Shown here: positions 6,969 to 14,470 of the stretch, in pieces
How positions within the stretch are numbered: the first letter of the stretch is position 1
How the letters are laid out: every line of letters starts with the position of its first letter
Assembly: GCA_964553325.1 (NCBI GenBank)
Contig: CAZKKI010000096.1
Coordinates: 1 to 16,071 of the forward strand
Origin: BMS3ABIN04 sp964553325
GTDB lineage: Bacteria; Bacteroidota; Ignavibacteria; Ignavibacteriales; Melioribacteraceae
Length of the DNA stretch: 16,071 bases
Direction of reading: 5' to 3'
Translations under genes and position numbers: made by a program
Notes under the pieces: model-generated
Databases searched by the model: none
What the model was told of the DNA's origin: nothing
Seen by the model: only the letters and a program-made list of their open reading frames with translations

Positions 6969-7937
6969 ATGATTCTCACAGTCACACTTAACCCGCTATT
7001 GGAGCAACGCTTTGTATTCGATTCGATTACAGTTGGCACCGAAAACCGCAATTCCGATTTTCACTATGCCGCCGGCGGCAAAGGAATAAACGTTAGCAGA
7101 CAGCTGAACAAATTTAACATTAAAAACCTTGCTATGACGTTTCTCGGCGGATACAACGGAAAAATTTTAAGAAGAGTTTTGGAAGATGAAATAATCAATC
7201 ACTCGATTGTTTCAACAAAATCGGGAACTAGAACGGCGGCTTTGATAATTGAAAAAGAGAAACACCGACTTACAACCTACTTCGGACCGAATTCCGAGAT
7301 AACCGAAAAAGAGGTAAACAATTTTATCGAAAAACTCGAAAAAGCAATCAATAATTACTCGATAATTGTCTTCTCCGGCAGTTCCCCTAATAAACTTACC
7401 GATAAAATTTTCCCTTACGGAATCGAGCTTGCAAACAAATACGATAAAATTTCGGTTCTGGATACTTACGGGAATCATTTATCCGATTGCTTGTCAAAAG
7501 GTCCAACGGTCTTTCACGGCAATGTTTCCGAAGTTTCTTCTTCTCTTTCCATTTCCCTTTCCGAAGAAAAAGATAAATTGGATTTTCTAAATTACCTTTA
7601 TTCGAAAAATGTTAAACTCGGCTTTTTAACGGAAGGTGCCAAACCGGGTTATGCGCATAAGTTTAATTTTCACTACAAATTCGAAACTCCCGCAATTAAT
7701 GAAATCGACGGGACAGGCAGCGGAGATGCCTTTGTTGCCGGCGTTGTTTACGGATTATCAAAATCTTTGGTCTTCGACGACTTCACAAAACTATCGGCAG
7801 CTCTCGGCGCACTAAACGCTTCTCAATGGGAAGTTTGTTCGGTTAATCCCGAAGATGCCAAAAAGTTATCCGATAAAATTTTGCTTACACCGGTCGGTAA
7901 AAAAATGAAATTGATTGATGACTCGCCTACAGTTTAA
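6969..7937 (+). CDS. PfkB-family kinase, 1-phosphofructokinase-like
   Basis: A 322-residue ribokinase/PfkB-family sugar-phosphate kinase, nearest in wording to FruK (1-phosphofructokinase) and LacC (tagatose-6-phosphate kinase). The N-terminus MILTVTLNP is typical of that branch. PfkB signature 1 is A34-A-G-G-K38-G-I-N41-V. Signature 2 is D247-G-T-G-S-G-D253-A, with the anion hole and D253 as catalytic base. One oddity: after N8-P9 the branch usually has an aspartate that contacts the sugar (NPxxD); here E12 stands in that place. The substrate may therefore differ. No fruA or other PTS gene is nearby, which also weakens a fructose-uptake role. The end of the gene overlaps the Omp85 gene by 20 bases. 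The family is certain, the substrate is not. Confidence 0.85.
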   Translation: MILTVTLNPLLEQRFVFDSITVGTENRNSDFHYAAGGKGINVSRQLNKFNIKNLAMTFLGGYNGKILRRVLEDEIINHSIVSTKSGTRTAALIIEKEKHRLTTYFGPNSEITEKEVNNFIEKLEKAINNYSIIVFSGSSPNKLTDKIFPYGIELANKYDKISVLDTYGNHLSDCLSKGPTVFHGNVSEVSSSLSISLSEEKDKLDFLNYLYSKNVKLGFLTEGAKPGYAHKFNFHYKFETPAINEIDGTGSGDAFVAGVVYGLSKSLVFDDFTKLSAALGALNASQWEVCSVNPEDAKKLSDKILLTPVGKKMKLIDDSPTV

Positions 7938-9693
7938 ATATTTTATTATTTATCTATTTTTCCCCGTAATTCTTTATTCCCAAACAATAGAAACCATTAA
8001 CGTAAACGGGAATAAAGCCTTTGGCGATGAAGTTTATTCAAGTTGGATACGTCTTCTTAAAACGCCGGAAAAAATTAAGCCCGAAGCTTTACGCGATTCG
8101 ATTGCCAAGCGTATTTCAAGAAATCTGGCGGCTGAAGGATTTTATAATTTCTCAATCGATTCGATTTATTTTAGTCCGGTAAAAAATTCCTCAAAATTAA
8201 ATGTGAATATCATTTTAACGGAGGGCGAACCTACGTTTATCAAATCAATTAGTTTCATCGATTCGTTAACCGGAGAAGATTCCGTTAATGTTTTGCCGAT
8301 TTTCGAATCACTGAATGATAAAATTTTCAGCAAACCCATTGTTGAACAATCAATATCAAAAACTTTGCGGTATTACGAAGAATCGGGTTATCCTTTTACA
8401 ACCGTAAAAATTTATTCAGTCCGTTTCTCATTCGATTCGCTAAGCCGCAAACATTTTGCGGATATAACTTTTCAAATCAAAAAAAACATGCTGAGCAAAA
8501 TCGACAAAATAGAAATAGAGGGAAATACGAAAACCAAACCCGAAGTAATAATTCGAAACTTGAGAATTGAACGGGGAGAATTATATTCCGAGAAAAAAAT
8601 TTCCGAAATCCCCCGAAAACTCAGCCGTTTACAATTTTTCGAAAAAGTTGAAAAACCCAAATATTATCTGAACTCAAAAAAAGAAGGAATTCTACTGATT
8701 AAAGTCGAGGAAAAGCAAACCAACTTCTTCGATGGAATTTTAGGTTATGTGCCTGAAACCGAAACGAACGGGAAAGGTTACTTTACAGGCTTTGTTAATG
8801 TGAACTTAAGAAATTTATTCGGAACGGGGCGGGCTTTTTATGTAAAATGGTTACAAGAGAATCGCTTTTCACAAGAATTGGAATTAAAATATTTGGAACC
8901 TTGGATTTTTAATTACCCTTTTAACGTGCAAATCGGGTTATACCAAAGGAAACAAGATACGACTTATATTAAAAGAAAAATAAGCGGTAGCTTCGAATAT
9001 CTGACTACGGAAGAAATATCCGCATCGTTTTTTTTAGTAAGCGAATCAACCATTCCAATCATCGGAAACGATAACAAGTTTACGGTATTTAACTCTAACT
9101 CGGTTTCAACCGGAATCGAATTGCGCATAGACACAAGAAATAACCCGTTGTCTCCTAAATCCGGCGTATTATTTTTAAATTCTTATAGTTACAGCTTAAA
9201 ACGAATAAACGGGCCCGAAAAGTTTTTAACTCCCCAAACACAAACGGAAATAGGATTACAACGTTTGGAACTCGATTTCTCGATTTACTACGAAGTTTTC
9301 AAAAATCAAGTGGTTCAATTTTCCATACACGGAAAAGAACTGCGCGGAAGTTCGTTCGAAGTTAGCGATTTATATCAATTCGGCGGCACACATTCTTTAC
9401 GCGGTTACCGTGAAAAACAATTTTCCGCAAACCGTTTGCTCTGGTCGAATTTTGAATACAGATATTTACTATCCGAATTTTCGTACGCATTTTTGTTTTT
9501 CGATGCGGGCTATTATTTAAAGAGCGGAAACGAAACTACTAATACAAACGAAGTTTCCGATATTTTGAAAAGTTTCGGTCTCGGTTTTAGTCTTGAGTCG
9601 GCGCTCGGCATTCTCAACATCAGTTATGCTGTTCCCCAAGGAACGTCAATCAGCAAAGGTTTAATCCATTTCGGAATTTTAAATAACTTTTAG
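7918..9693 (+). CDS. Omp85-family outer-membrane protein, TamA-like
   Basis: A 591-residue outer-membrane protein of the BamA/TamA superfamily. A signal peptide (MTRLQFKYFIIYLFFPVILYS, cut near Q22) precedes three POTRA-like units at about residues 23-98, 99-188 and 192-267. The third is the clearest: KIDKIEIEGNTKTKPEVI and later LSRLQFFEKV. The rest, about 272-591, is a 16-strand-type beta barrel. It contains GGTHSLRGYREKQF with R495-G496-Y497, the loop-6 motif that locks the barrel. The chain ends in a terminal phenylalanine, as outer-membrane barrels usually do. The length and three POTRAs match TamA better than five-POTRA BamA. I chose the ATG at 7918 over the TTG one codon earlier. It is co-translated with the kinase gene. 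No TamB gene is in the window. Confidence 0.88.
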   Translation: MTRLQFKYFIIYLFFPVILYSQTIETINVNGNKAFGDEVYSSWIRLLKTPEKIKPEALRDSIAKRISRNLAAEGFYNFSIDSIYFSPVKNSSKLNVNIILTEGEPTFIKSISFIDSLTGEDSVNVLPIFESLNDKIFSKPIVEQSISKTLRYYEESGYPFTTVKIYSVRFSFDSLSRKHFADITFQIKKNMLSKIDKIEIEGNTKTKPEVIIRNLRIERGELYSEKKISEIPRKLSRLQFFEKVEKPKYYLNSKKEGILLIKVEEKQTNFFDGILGYVPETETNGKGYFTGFVNVNLRNLFGTGRAFYVKWLQENRFSQELELKYLEPWIFNYPFNVQIGLYQRKQDTTYIKRKISGSFEYLTTEEISASFFLVSESTIPIIGNDNKFTVFNSNSVSTGIELRIDTRNNPLSPKSGVLFLNSYSYSLKRINGPEKFLTPQTQTEIGLQRLELDFSIYYEVFKNQVVQFSIHGKELRGSSFEVSDLYQFGGTHSLRGYREKQFSANRLLWSNFEYRYLLSEFSYAFLFFDAGYYLKSGNETTNTNEVSDILKSFGLGFSLESALGILNISYAVPQGTSISKGLIHFGILNNF

Positions 9694-9740
9694 TTCGTTT
9701 TATTAGATTACATCTAACTTTTTCACAAGTTATTTTTAAT

Positions 9741-10598
9741 ATGGATTTTACGAAAAAAACAATCGCCGCAATAAGAATAATCAGACCCGTAAATGTGTTC
9801 ATTACTTTTGCAACGATATTTGTGGCGGGAATAATTTGCTCGCGCGGTTCTTTACAATTCGGTAAAATAATTCTGGCGTCGGTATCCGGAGCGTTTGTAG
9901 CCGCAGCGGGCAACGTTATTAACGATTACTTCGATGTGGATATCGATAAAATAAACCGGCCCGAACGCGTGATTCCAAGCGAATTGTTTACAAAAAAAGA
10001 AGCCCTTGTTCTTTTTGCAATTCTGAAACTTTTTGCTTTTTACACCGCTTTACAAATTGGAAAGATGGCTTTTTTAATTGTGATTATCACAAGTATTTTG
10101 CTTTTTCTTTATTCCTTTAAACTTAAACGTATTGCTTTAATCGGGAATGCTACTATCGGCCTTCTAACCGGCATGGCATTTATTTACGGAGCTGTTGCCG
10201 TTGGCAACTGGCGAGCTGGGATTTTTCCCGCTCTTTTCGCGTTCATGGTAAATTTAGCCCGTGAAATTTTGAAAGACATCGAAGATATGGAAGGCGACGA
10301 AAAAATGGGACTTTTAACGCTCCCGCTGAAATCCGGAATACGGCAAAGCATAAACGTTATTTCACTTGTAATTATTTTGTTAATTATTTTTACAACGATA
10401 CCGTATTTTTGGGATATCTATAACATTCAATATTTTATTTTTGTGTTGATTGTTGTCGATTCCTTGTTTGTTTACTTTTTAAAAGAATTACACCGGAACA
10501 GAACAAAAACGAATTTAAGAAAACTCAGCAACTTGTTAAAAATAAATATGATACTAGGATTAACCGCAATCTATTTAGGAAGTAACCTTTCAATCTGA
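9741..10598 (+). CDS. UbiA prenyltransferase, digeranylgeranylglyceryl-phosphate synthase-like
   Basis: A 285-residue polytopic UbiA-superfamily prenyltransferase with eight or nine hydrophobic segments. The first aspartate-rich motif is N61-D62-Y-F-D65-V-D67-I-D69-K-I-N-R-P-E-R; the second is R174-E-I-L-K-D179-I-E-D182-M-E-G-D186. These bind the magnesium-coordinated prenyl diphosphate. The wording NDYFDVDIDKINRPERVIPS is closer to the archaeal-type (S)-2,3-di-O-geranylgeranylglyceryl phosphate synthase branch than to MenA, CyoE or ubiquinone UbiA. The likely reaction is transfer of a prenyl chain to a glycerol-phosphate ether or a related acceptor, but a quinone or other acceptor cannot be excluded. 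It starts 47 bases after the Omp85 gene and stops two bases before rnhB, so it is probably co-transcribed with both. Confidence 0.82.
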   Translation: MDFTKKTIAAIRIIRPVNVFITFATIFVAGIICSRGSLQFGKIILASVSGAFVAAAGNVINDYFDVDIDKINRPERVIPSELFTKKEALVLFAILKLFAFYTALQIGKMAFLIVIITSILLFLYSFKLKRIALIGNATIGLLTGMAFIYGAVAVGNWRAGIFPALFAFMVNLAREILKDIEDMEGDEKMGLLTLPLKSGIRQSINVISLVIILLIIFTTIPYFWDIYNIQYFIFVLIVVDSLFVYFLKELHRNRTKTNLRKLSNLLKINMILGLTAIYLGSNLSI

Positions 10599-10600
10599 AA

Positions 10601-11218
10601 ATGAAATCGTTTGACAATAAATTTTTATCCGGTTCAATTCAAACGATTGCCGGAGTAGACGAAGCCGGCAGAGGACCTTTAGCGGGACCGGTAGTTGCCG
10701 CCGCAGTTATATTCGACAACAACTTTTTTCTCGAAGAAGTAAACGATTCGAAAAAACTAACCGAAACAGCCCGCGAAAAACTTTTTCCGGAAATTATTAA
10801 CAATGCCAAAGCTTACGGCATCGGCATAGTCTGGCAAAACGAAATCGATAGAATAAATATTCTTCAAGCTGCGCTTAAAGCAATGAAAATTGCCGTATCA
10901 AATTTATCGATAAAACCCGATTTGGCTTTGATCGACGGCAACAAAACATTTTTTTCCGAAATAGTAACAAAGCCCGTTATCAAAGGCGATTCAAAATCCT
11001 TCGCAATTGCCGCCGCATCGATTATCGCAAAGGTTACAAGGGATAAAATAATGATTGAAGCTGCCGTCAAACATCCTGAATACGGTTGGGAAAGAAATAA
11101 GGGCTACGGCACCAAAGAACATATAGCTGCAATAAAAAAATACGGTATAACAAAATATCACAGAAAAAGTTTTCTCGGACGAATTCTTAATGCTCAACAA
11201 TTAATAATTAGAACTTAA
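10601..11218 (+). CDS. rnhB: Ribonuclease HII
   Basis: RNase HII cuts the RNA strand of RNA/DNA hybrids and removes single ribonucleotides misincorporated in DNA. The 205-residue length is usual. The catalytic acids are all present: D20-E21 in the GVDEAGRGPLAGP motif, D112 in LALIDGN, and D130 in IKGDSKS. Their spacing is the same as in the E. coli enzyme (16, 17, 108, 126), offset by four. The motif AAASIIAKVTRD follows. The ATG lies two bases after the UbiA stop, and the stop is directly followed by the yraN ATG (TAA-ATG). The rnhB-yraN pairing is common in bacteria. The identification is firm. Confidence 0.96.
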   Translation: MKSFDNKFLSGSIQTIAGVDEAGRGPLAGPVVAAAVIFDNNFFLEEVNDSKKLTETAREKLFPEIINNAKAYGIGIVWQNEIDRINILQAALKAMKIAVSNLSIKPDLALIDGNKTFFSEIVTKPVIKGDSKSFAIAAASIIAKVTRDKIMIEAAVKHPEYGWERNKGYGTKEHIAAIKKYGITKYHRKSFLGRILNAQQLIIRT

Positions 11219-11578
11219 ATGAGCAGATATAAAAAATCTTTCGGTGAAAAAGGGGAAGAGATTGCCGTAAAGTATCTTAAAAAACTCGGTTATGAAATCG
11301 TTGCAAGAAATTACAGATTCGGACACGGAGAAATCGATATAATTGCGAAAGATAAAGATACATTGGTGTTCATCGAAGTAAAAACCCGTGAAAATCTTAA
11401 TTTCGGTCCGCCCGAACTGGCTGTAACCAAACGCAAACAGCAACAAATAAAAAAAATAAGCGAAGCATATCTGTATGAACACAATTTTTCCGATACAGAA
11501 AGCCGGATAGACGTTATTGCAATTTTATTGGAAAGAAACGGAAAACCTAAAATTAATCATATCATCAACGCATTTTAA
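11219..11578 (+). CDS. yraN: YraN family protein (UPF0102), nuclease-like fold
   Basis: A 119-residue member of UPF0102 (PF02021), a small family with a restriction-endonuclease-like fold. The core residues are visible: E38-I-D40-I-I in HGEIDIIAKD, and E53-V-K55-T-R in LVFIEVKTR, matching the D...ExK metal-binding arrangement of that fold. FGPPELAVTKRKQQQI is the conserved following segment. The start ATG touches the stop of rnhB with no spacing, indicating translational coupling. A role in DNA or RNA processing is assumed from fold and its constant link with rnhB, but the biological function is not established. Confidence 0.92.
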   Translation: MSRYKKSFGEKGEEIAVKYLKKLGYEIVARNYRFGHGEIDIIAKDKDTLVFIEVKTRENLNFGPPELAVTKRKQQQIKKISEAYLYEHNFSDTESRIDVIAILLERNGKPKINHIINAF

Positions 11579-11645
11579 GCGGAAAAACCGAATAAATGTT
11601 ATTTGTATATTCGTTATATTAGTAAATAATAAAATTTTCGGTAAA

Positions 11646-12449
11646 ATGAATCTACCACGAATATTAACAAAACGAAATCTCACATTTTCCGAGTTTTTGT
11701 ACAACTTTTTCGCAACCATAAGCGGATTAACAATATTCAACATCCAGTTTTTCAAAGAAGTGTTCCTCCCTCCGTACGAAATACCGGAAATAAAAAAGCA
11801 CATGAACGAACTTGGAGTTAAAACCTTCCCGATTGTAAGCGTGACCGGATTAATTATCGGGTTGGTTATGGCAATGCAAAGTTTACCGGTATTTATGCGT
11901 TTCGGGGCAACCGATTATCTACCCGGAACCGTTGCCCTTTCCGTTGTAAGGGAATTGGGACCTGTAATTACCGCATTAATTTTCGCCGGAAGGGTTAGTT
12001 CCGGAATTGGTGCGGAGCTAGGTTCGATGCGCGTAACCGAACAAATTGATGCAATGGAAGTTTCGGGAATTAATCCGTTTAAATATCTCGTTGTAACAAG
12101 AATTGTAGCCACAACGTTCACATTACCTTTGCTTACTGTTTACGTGATAGCAATTGCATTGTTCGGTAGTTTTTTTGCCATCACAATCGAACAAGGTACA
12201 AATTTCGAATATTATAAAAATGCCGTAATCGATATGCTACAATTCAGCGATTTTATCCCCGGCGTAGCAAAAACATTTGTTTTCGGTTACATTGTCGGGC
12301 TTGTAGGTGCTTTCAAAGGCTATACGGCCGAAGGCGGAACCGAAGGCGTGGGAAAAGCTTCAACCACTTCGGTTGTTCTTTCTTCTTTGTTGATTTTATT
12401 ATTCGATACCATTTTAGTAAAAATCACTTTGTGGTTATGGCCGACGTAA
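11646..12449 (+). CDS. mlaE: MlaE-family ABC transporter permease
   Basis: The membrane permease of an Mla-type (MCE) lipid transporter. It has 267 residues, near the usual 260. The conserved MlaE block is complete: ELGPVITALIFAGRVSSGIG, then AELGSMRVTEQIDAMEVSG, then NPFKYLVVTRI. Near the C-terminus a further conserved block contains AFKGYTAEGGTEGVGKAS. I chose the ATG at 11646 (MNLPRILTKRN); in-frame codons further upstream would overlap yraN and add an unrelated polar stretch. The 67-base gap after yraN is AT-rich and could hold an internal promoter (TTGTAT at 11603, TAATAA at 11627, spacing 18), but this is weak. The gene overlaps mlaF by 13 bases. The transporter moves phospholipids between inner membrane and periplasmic carriers in Proteobacteria; direction here is unknown. 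Confidence 0.93.
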   Translation: MNLPRILTKRNLTFSEFLYNFFATISGLTIFNIQFFKEVFLPPYEIPEIKKHMNELGVKTFPIVSVTGLIIGLVMAMQSLPVFMRFGATDYLPGTVALSVVRELGPVITALIFAGRVSSGIGAELGSMRVTEQIDAMEVSGINPFKYLVVTRIVATTFTLPLLTVYVIAIALFGSFFAITIEQGTNFEYYKNAVIDMLQFSDFIPGVAKTFVFGYIVGLVGAFKGYTAEGGTEGVGKASTTSVVLSSLLILLFDTILVKITLWLWPT

Positions 12450-13189
12450 ACATTATCAGAATTGAAAACCTGACAAAGCGTTTTGACGATTTTACCGTTT
12501 TGGATAATGTTTCGATAAACGTTAAAGAGGGCGAAAACCTTATAGTTTTCGGAAGAAGCGGCACGGGAAAAAGCGTTTTATTAAAATGTACTATCGGTCT
12601 TTTGAAACCCGACGGAGGAAATATTTATATTAAAGATAAAAATATTGCCGAGTTATCTACAAAAGAATTGAATAAAGTTCGTAAACATACAAGCTTTCTT
12701 TTCCAAAGCGCGGCGTTATACGACTCGATGACCGTAAGGGAAAATCTCGAATTCCCTTTACGAAAAGGCGGATATAATCTTTCGGAAAAAGAAATAGAAG
12801 AACGTGTTTATAAAAACTTGGAACTCGTTTCGCTTGTCGAAGCCATAGACAAAATGCCGTCGGAATTATCGGGAGGAATGAGAAAAAGAATAGGCTTGGC
12901 CAGAGCCATCATAACCGAACCGGAAATTATGTTTTACGACGAACCGACGACAGGACTCGACCCGATAACATCGAAGGAAATAAGCGAATTGATTATTAAT
13001 TTACAAAAACAACTTAATATGACGTCTATCGTTGTAACGCACGATTTAATTTGTGCAAAAATAATTGCAGACCGTGCAATATTTCTGAAAGATGCAAAAG
13101 TTGCTTACGAAGGAACTTTGGATGAATTAATTAATTCCAAAGATAAATTTTTACAAAACTTTTTTAGCGTTGATTTAATAAATGCTTAA
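12437..13189 (+). CDS. mlaF: MlaF-family ABC transporter ATP-binding protein
   Basis: The cytoplasmic ATPase of the Mla-type transporter, 250 residues. All ABC motifs are present: Walker A G39-R-S-G-T-G-K45-S46-V, Q-loop with the Mla-typical FQSAALYDSMTVREN, signature S145-G-G-M148, Walker B M-F-Y-D168-E169-P, and H202 in VVTHD. The GKSVL and QSAALYDS wordings separate MlaF from generic ABC ATPases. I chose the ATG at 12437 (MADVNIIRIENL), although a GTG two codons earlier is also possible. The overlap with mlaE suggests coupled synthesis of permease and ATPase. In E. coli the STAS protein MlaB binds MlaF and is needed for activity; no STAS gene follows here. Confidence 0.95.
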   Translation: MADVNIIRIENLTKRFDDFTVLDNVSINVKEGENLIVFGRSGTGKSVLLKCTIGLLKPDGGNIYIKDKNIAELSTKELNKVRKHTSFLFQSAALYDSMTVRENLEFPLRKGGYNLSEKEIEERVYKNLELVSLVEAIDKMPSELSGGMRKRIGLARAIITEPEIMFYDEPTTGLDPITSKEISELIINLQKQLNMTSIVVTHDLICAKIIADRAIFLKDAKVAYEGTLDELINSKDKFLQNFFSVDLINA

Positions 13190-13200
13190 AGGATAATATT

Positions 13201-14256
13201 ATGTTTAAACATTTGGAAGGCGCTCGTCTCGGTATATTCATTTTCCTCGGCACCGTTTTATTCGTTGTAGCAATTTTTATGATAGGAAGCAAAAAATCCA
13301 TTTTTGTAAAAAGCTACACCGTAAAAACATATTTTACCGATGTTCAAGGTTTAAAAACCGGTGCCGCAGTACGGTTAAGCGGAATTAACGTCGGTAGCGT
13401 TACAAGTATTCAACTGACCGGCGATACGGCCAGCGTAGTGGAAGTAACAATGAGTATAGATAAAGAATTGAGCAAGTTTATCCGTTTGGATAGTGAAGCT
13501 TCTATCGAAACCGAAGGTCTTATCGGAAGTAAGATTGTTGCTATCACACCGGGTTCTCCCAATTTGGCCGAAATTGAAAACGGCGGGGTTATCCAATCCA
13601 AAGCTCCCGTAAACTTCGCAAAAATAATTGAAGAAACCCAAGGAATAATGGCCTATACAAAAGAAATAACAAAAAACTTTTCCGAAATTGTAGAAAAAGT
13701 TAATAAAGGCAACGGTACGTTAGGTAAAATAGTTAACGACGACAAACTTTATTACGCAAGCGTTGATATAATCAGAACGGCGGATACAACGCTTACGGCT
13801 TTAACCGACCAGTTTGACAAAGTTTCCGATATTATTTTGAAAATGGGAGAAGGTACTTACAGCATCCTTGCAAATGTCGATAGTGTAACCGTGGATATTA
13901 AACGATTAATTGCGCACGTGGAAAACGGTGAAGGGGTTCTCGGTGCATTGATTTCGGATAGAAGCGCTTACGACTCGATTAAAACCGTTATAAACAAATT
14001 GGCTAGTACAATGGAAGCCGCCCGCTTGGGTACCGAAGCTTTCTGGGAAAATATGGAAGCTTTAAAACATAATTGGCTTTTCAAAAGCTATTTCGAAGAA
14101 CGCGGATATTGGGACCGCCCGAAATACGAAAAAGAAATCGACAACAAATTAAAAGAACTGAAAGAGCAAGAAGAAAAAATCAATAAGAAGTTGGAAGAGC
14201 TTAAAGCGTTGGAGGAAAAGTTGACAGCGTTACAAAACCGTAAATCGAACGAATAG
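13201..14256 (+). CDS. mlaD: MlaD-family MCE protein with long C-terminal extension
   Basis: The substrate-binding MCE protein of the Mla-type system, 351 residues, about twice the length of E. coli MlaD. One N-terminal transmembrane helix (about residues 10-29) anchors it. The MCE domain (about 38-118) includes FTDVQGLKTGAAVRLSGINVG. After it comes a helical region with two similar units about 73 residues apart: K-G170-N-G172-T-L-G175 and N-G243-E-G245-V-L-G248, each followed by an aspartate and tyrosine. A short conserved-looking block (FEERGYWDRPKYE) precedes a charged E/K-rich coiled coil to the C-terminus. MCE proteins form hexameric rings that pass lipid through a central pore. AAAGGA, seven bases before the ATG, marks the start. 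It lies 11 bases after mlaF, completing the cassette. Confidence 0.92.
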   Translation: MFKHLEGARLGIFIFLGTVLFVVAIFMIGSKKSIFVKSYTVKTYFTDVQGLKTGAAVRLSGINVGSVTSIQLTGDTASVVEVTMSIDKELSKFIRLDSEASIETEGLIGSKIVAITPGSPNLAEIENGGVIQSKAPVNFAKIIEETQGIMAYTKEITKNFSEIVEKVNKGNGTLGKIVNDDKLYYASVDIIRTADTTLTALTDQFDKVSDIILKMGEGTYSILANVDSVTVDIKRLIAHVENGEGVLGALISDRSAYDSIKTVINKLASTMEAARLGTEAFWENMEALKHNWLFKSYFEERGYWDRPKYEKEIDNKLKELKEQEEKINKKLEELKALEEKLTALQNRKSNE

Positions 14257-14379
14257 TTAGTTACGCTTCTTGTTTTCTTTTTTAATAAATTCCGCTCCCC
14301 CGTGCATTATTACGGATAAAAATTATCTTGAAATCATTCCGGTTTCAATCAGCTAAAAATTGCTCGAACGCAGTTTTAC

Positions 14380-14399
14380 TTAACCGTCTCTTCGGTTAA
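14380..14399. other. Hairpin between mlaD and uvrA
   Basis: A perfect seven-base stem, TTAACCG with CGGTTAA, encloses a six-base loop. No T tract follows it, so it is a poor intrinsic terminator. The T-rich stretch just after mlaD (about 14268-14284) lacks a strong stem. Either might contribute to ending the mla transcript; the function is uncertain. Confidence 0.35.
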
Positions 14400-14412
14400 A
14401 TAACGATTAATT

Positions 14413-14441
14413 TTCACATATTAATGTTTTTTTACTATCTT
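14413..14441 (+). promoter_or_regulatory. uvrA: Candidate promoter of uvrA
   Basis: TTCACA at 14413-14418 matches the sigma-70 -35 box at five of six bases. TATCTT at 14436-14441 matches the -10 at four of six, with the ideal spacing of 17. The predicted start is near 14448, about 23 bases before the uvrA ATG. It lies in the only sizeable gap in the second half of the window. Confidence 0.4.
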
Positions 14442-14446
14442 AATTG

Positions 14447-14456
14447 TTTGCGCAAA
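14447..14456. promoter_or_regulatory. Perfect palindrome at the predicted uvrA transcription start
   Basis: TTTGCGCAAA is a perfect ten-base inverted repeat, with two more matching base pairs outside one mismatch (14444-14445 with 14458-14459). It overlaps the predicted start of transcription and ends 14 bases before the uvrA ATG. That is a typical place for a repressor operator. uvrA is a DNA-damage gene in many bacteria, so a LexA-like regulator is conceivable, but the sequence does not match the E. coli or Bacillus LexA box. Confidence 0.35.
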
Positions 14457-14470
14457 TAAAAATTTTTACG

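Noticed and set aside
6961..6971. ATG at 6961 as the start of the kinase gene
   Set aside because: It runs into TGA after two more codons; the ATG at 6969 opens the PfkB frame.
11517..11645. N-terminal extension of MlaE into yraN
   Set aside because: The extra 43 residues overlap the end of yraN and are unlike MlaE; the ATG at 11646 gives the usual length.
12437..13189. MlaF as a generic ABC exporter or drug-efflux ATPase
   Set aside because: Its motif wording is Mla-type, and it is embedded between mlaE and mlaD.
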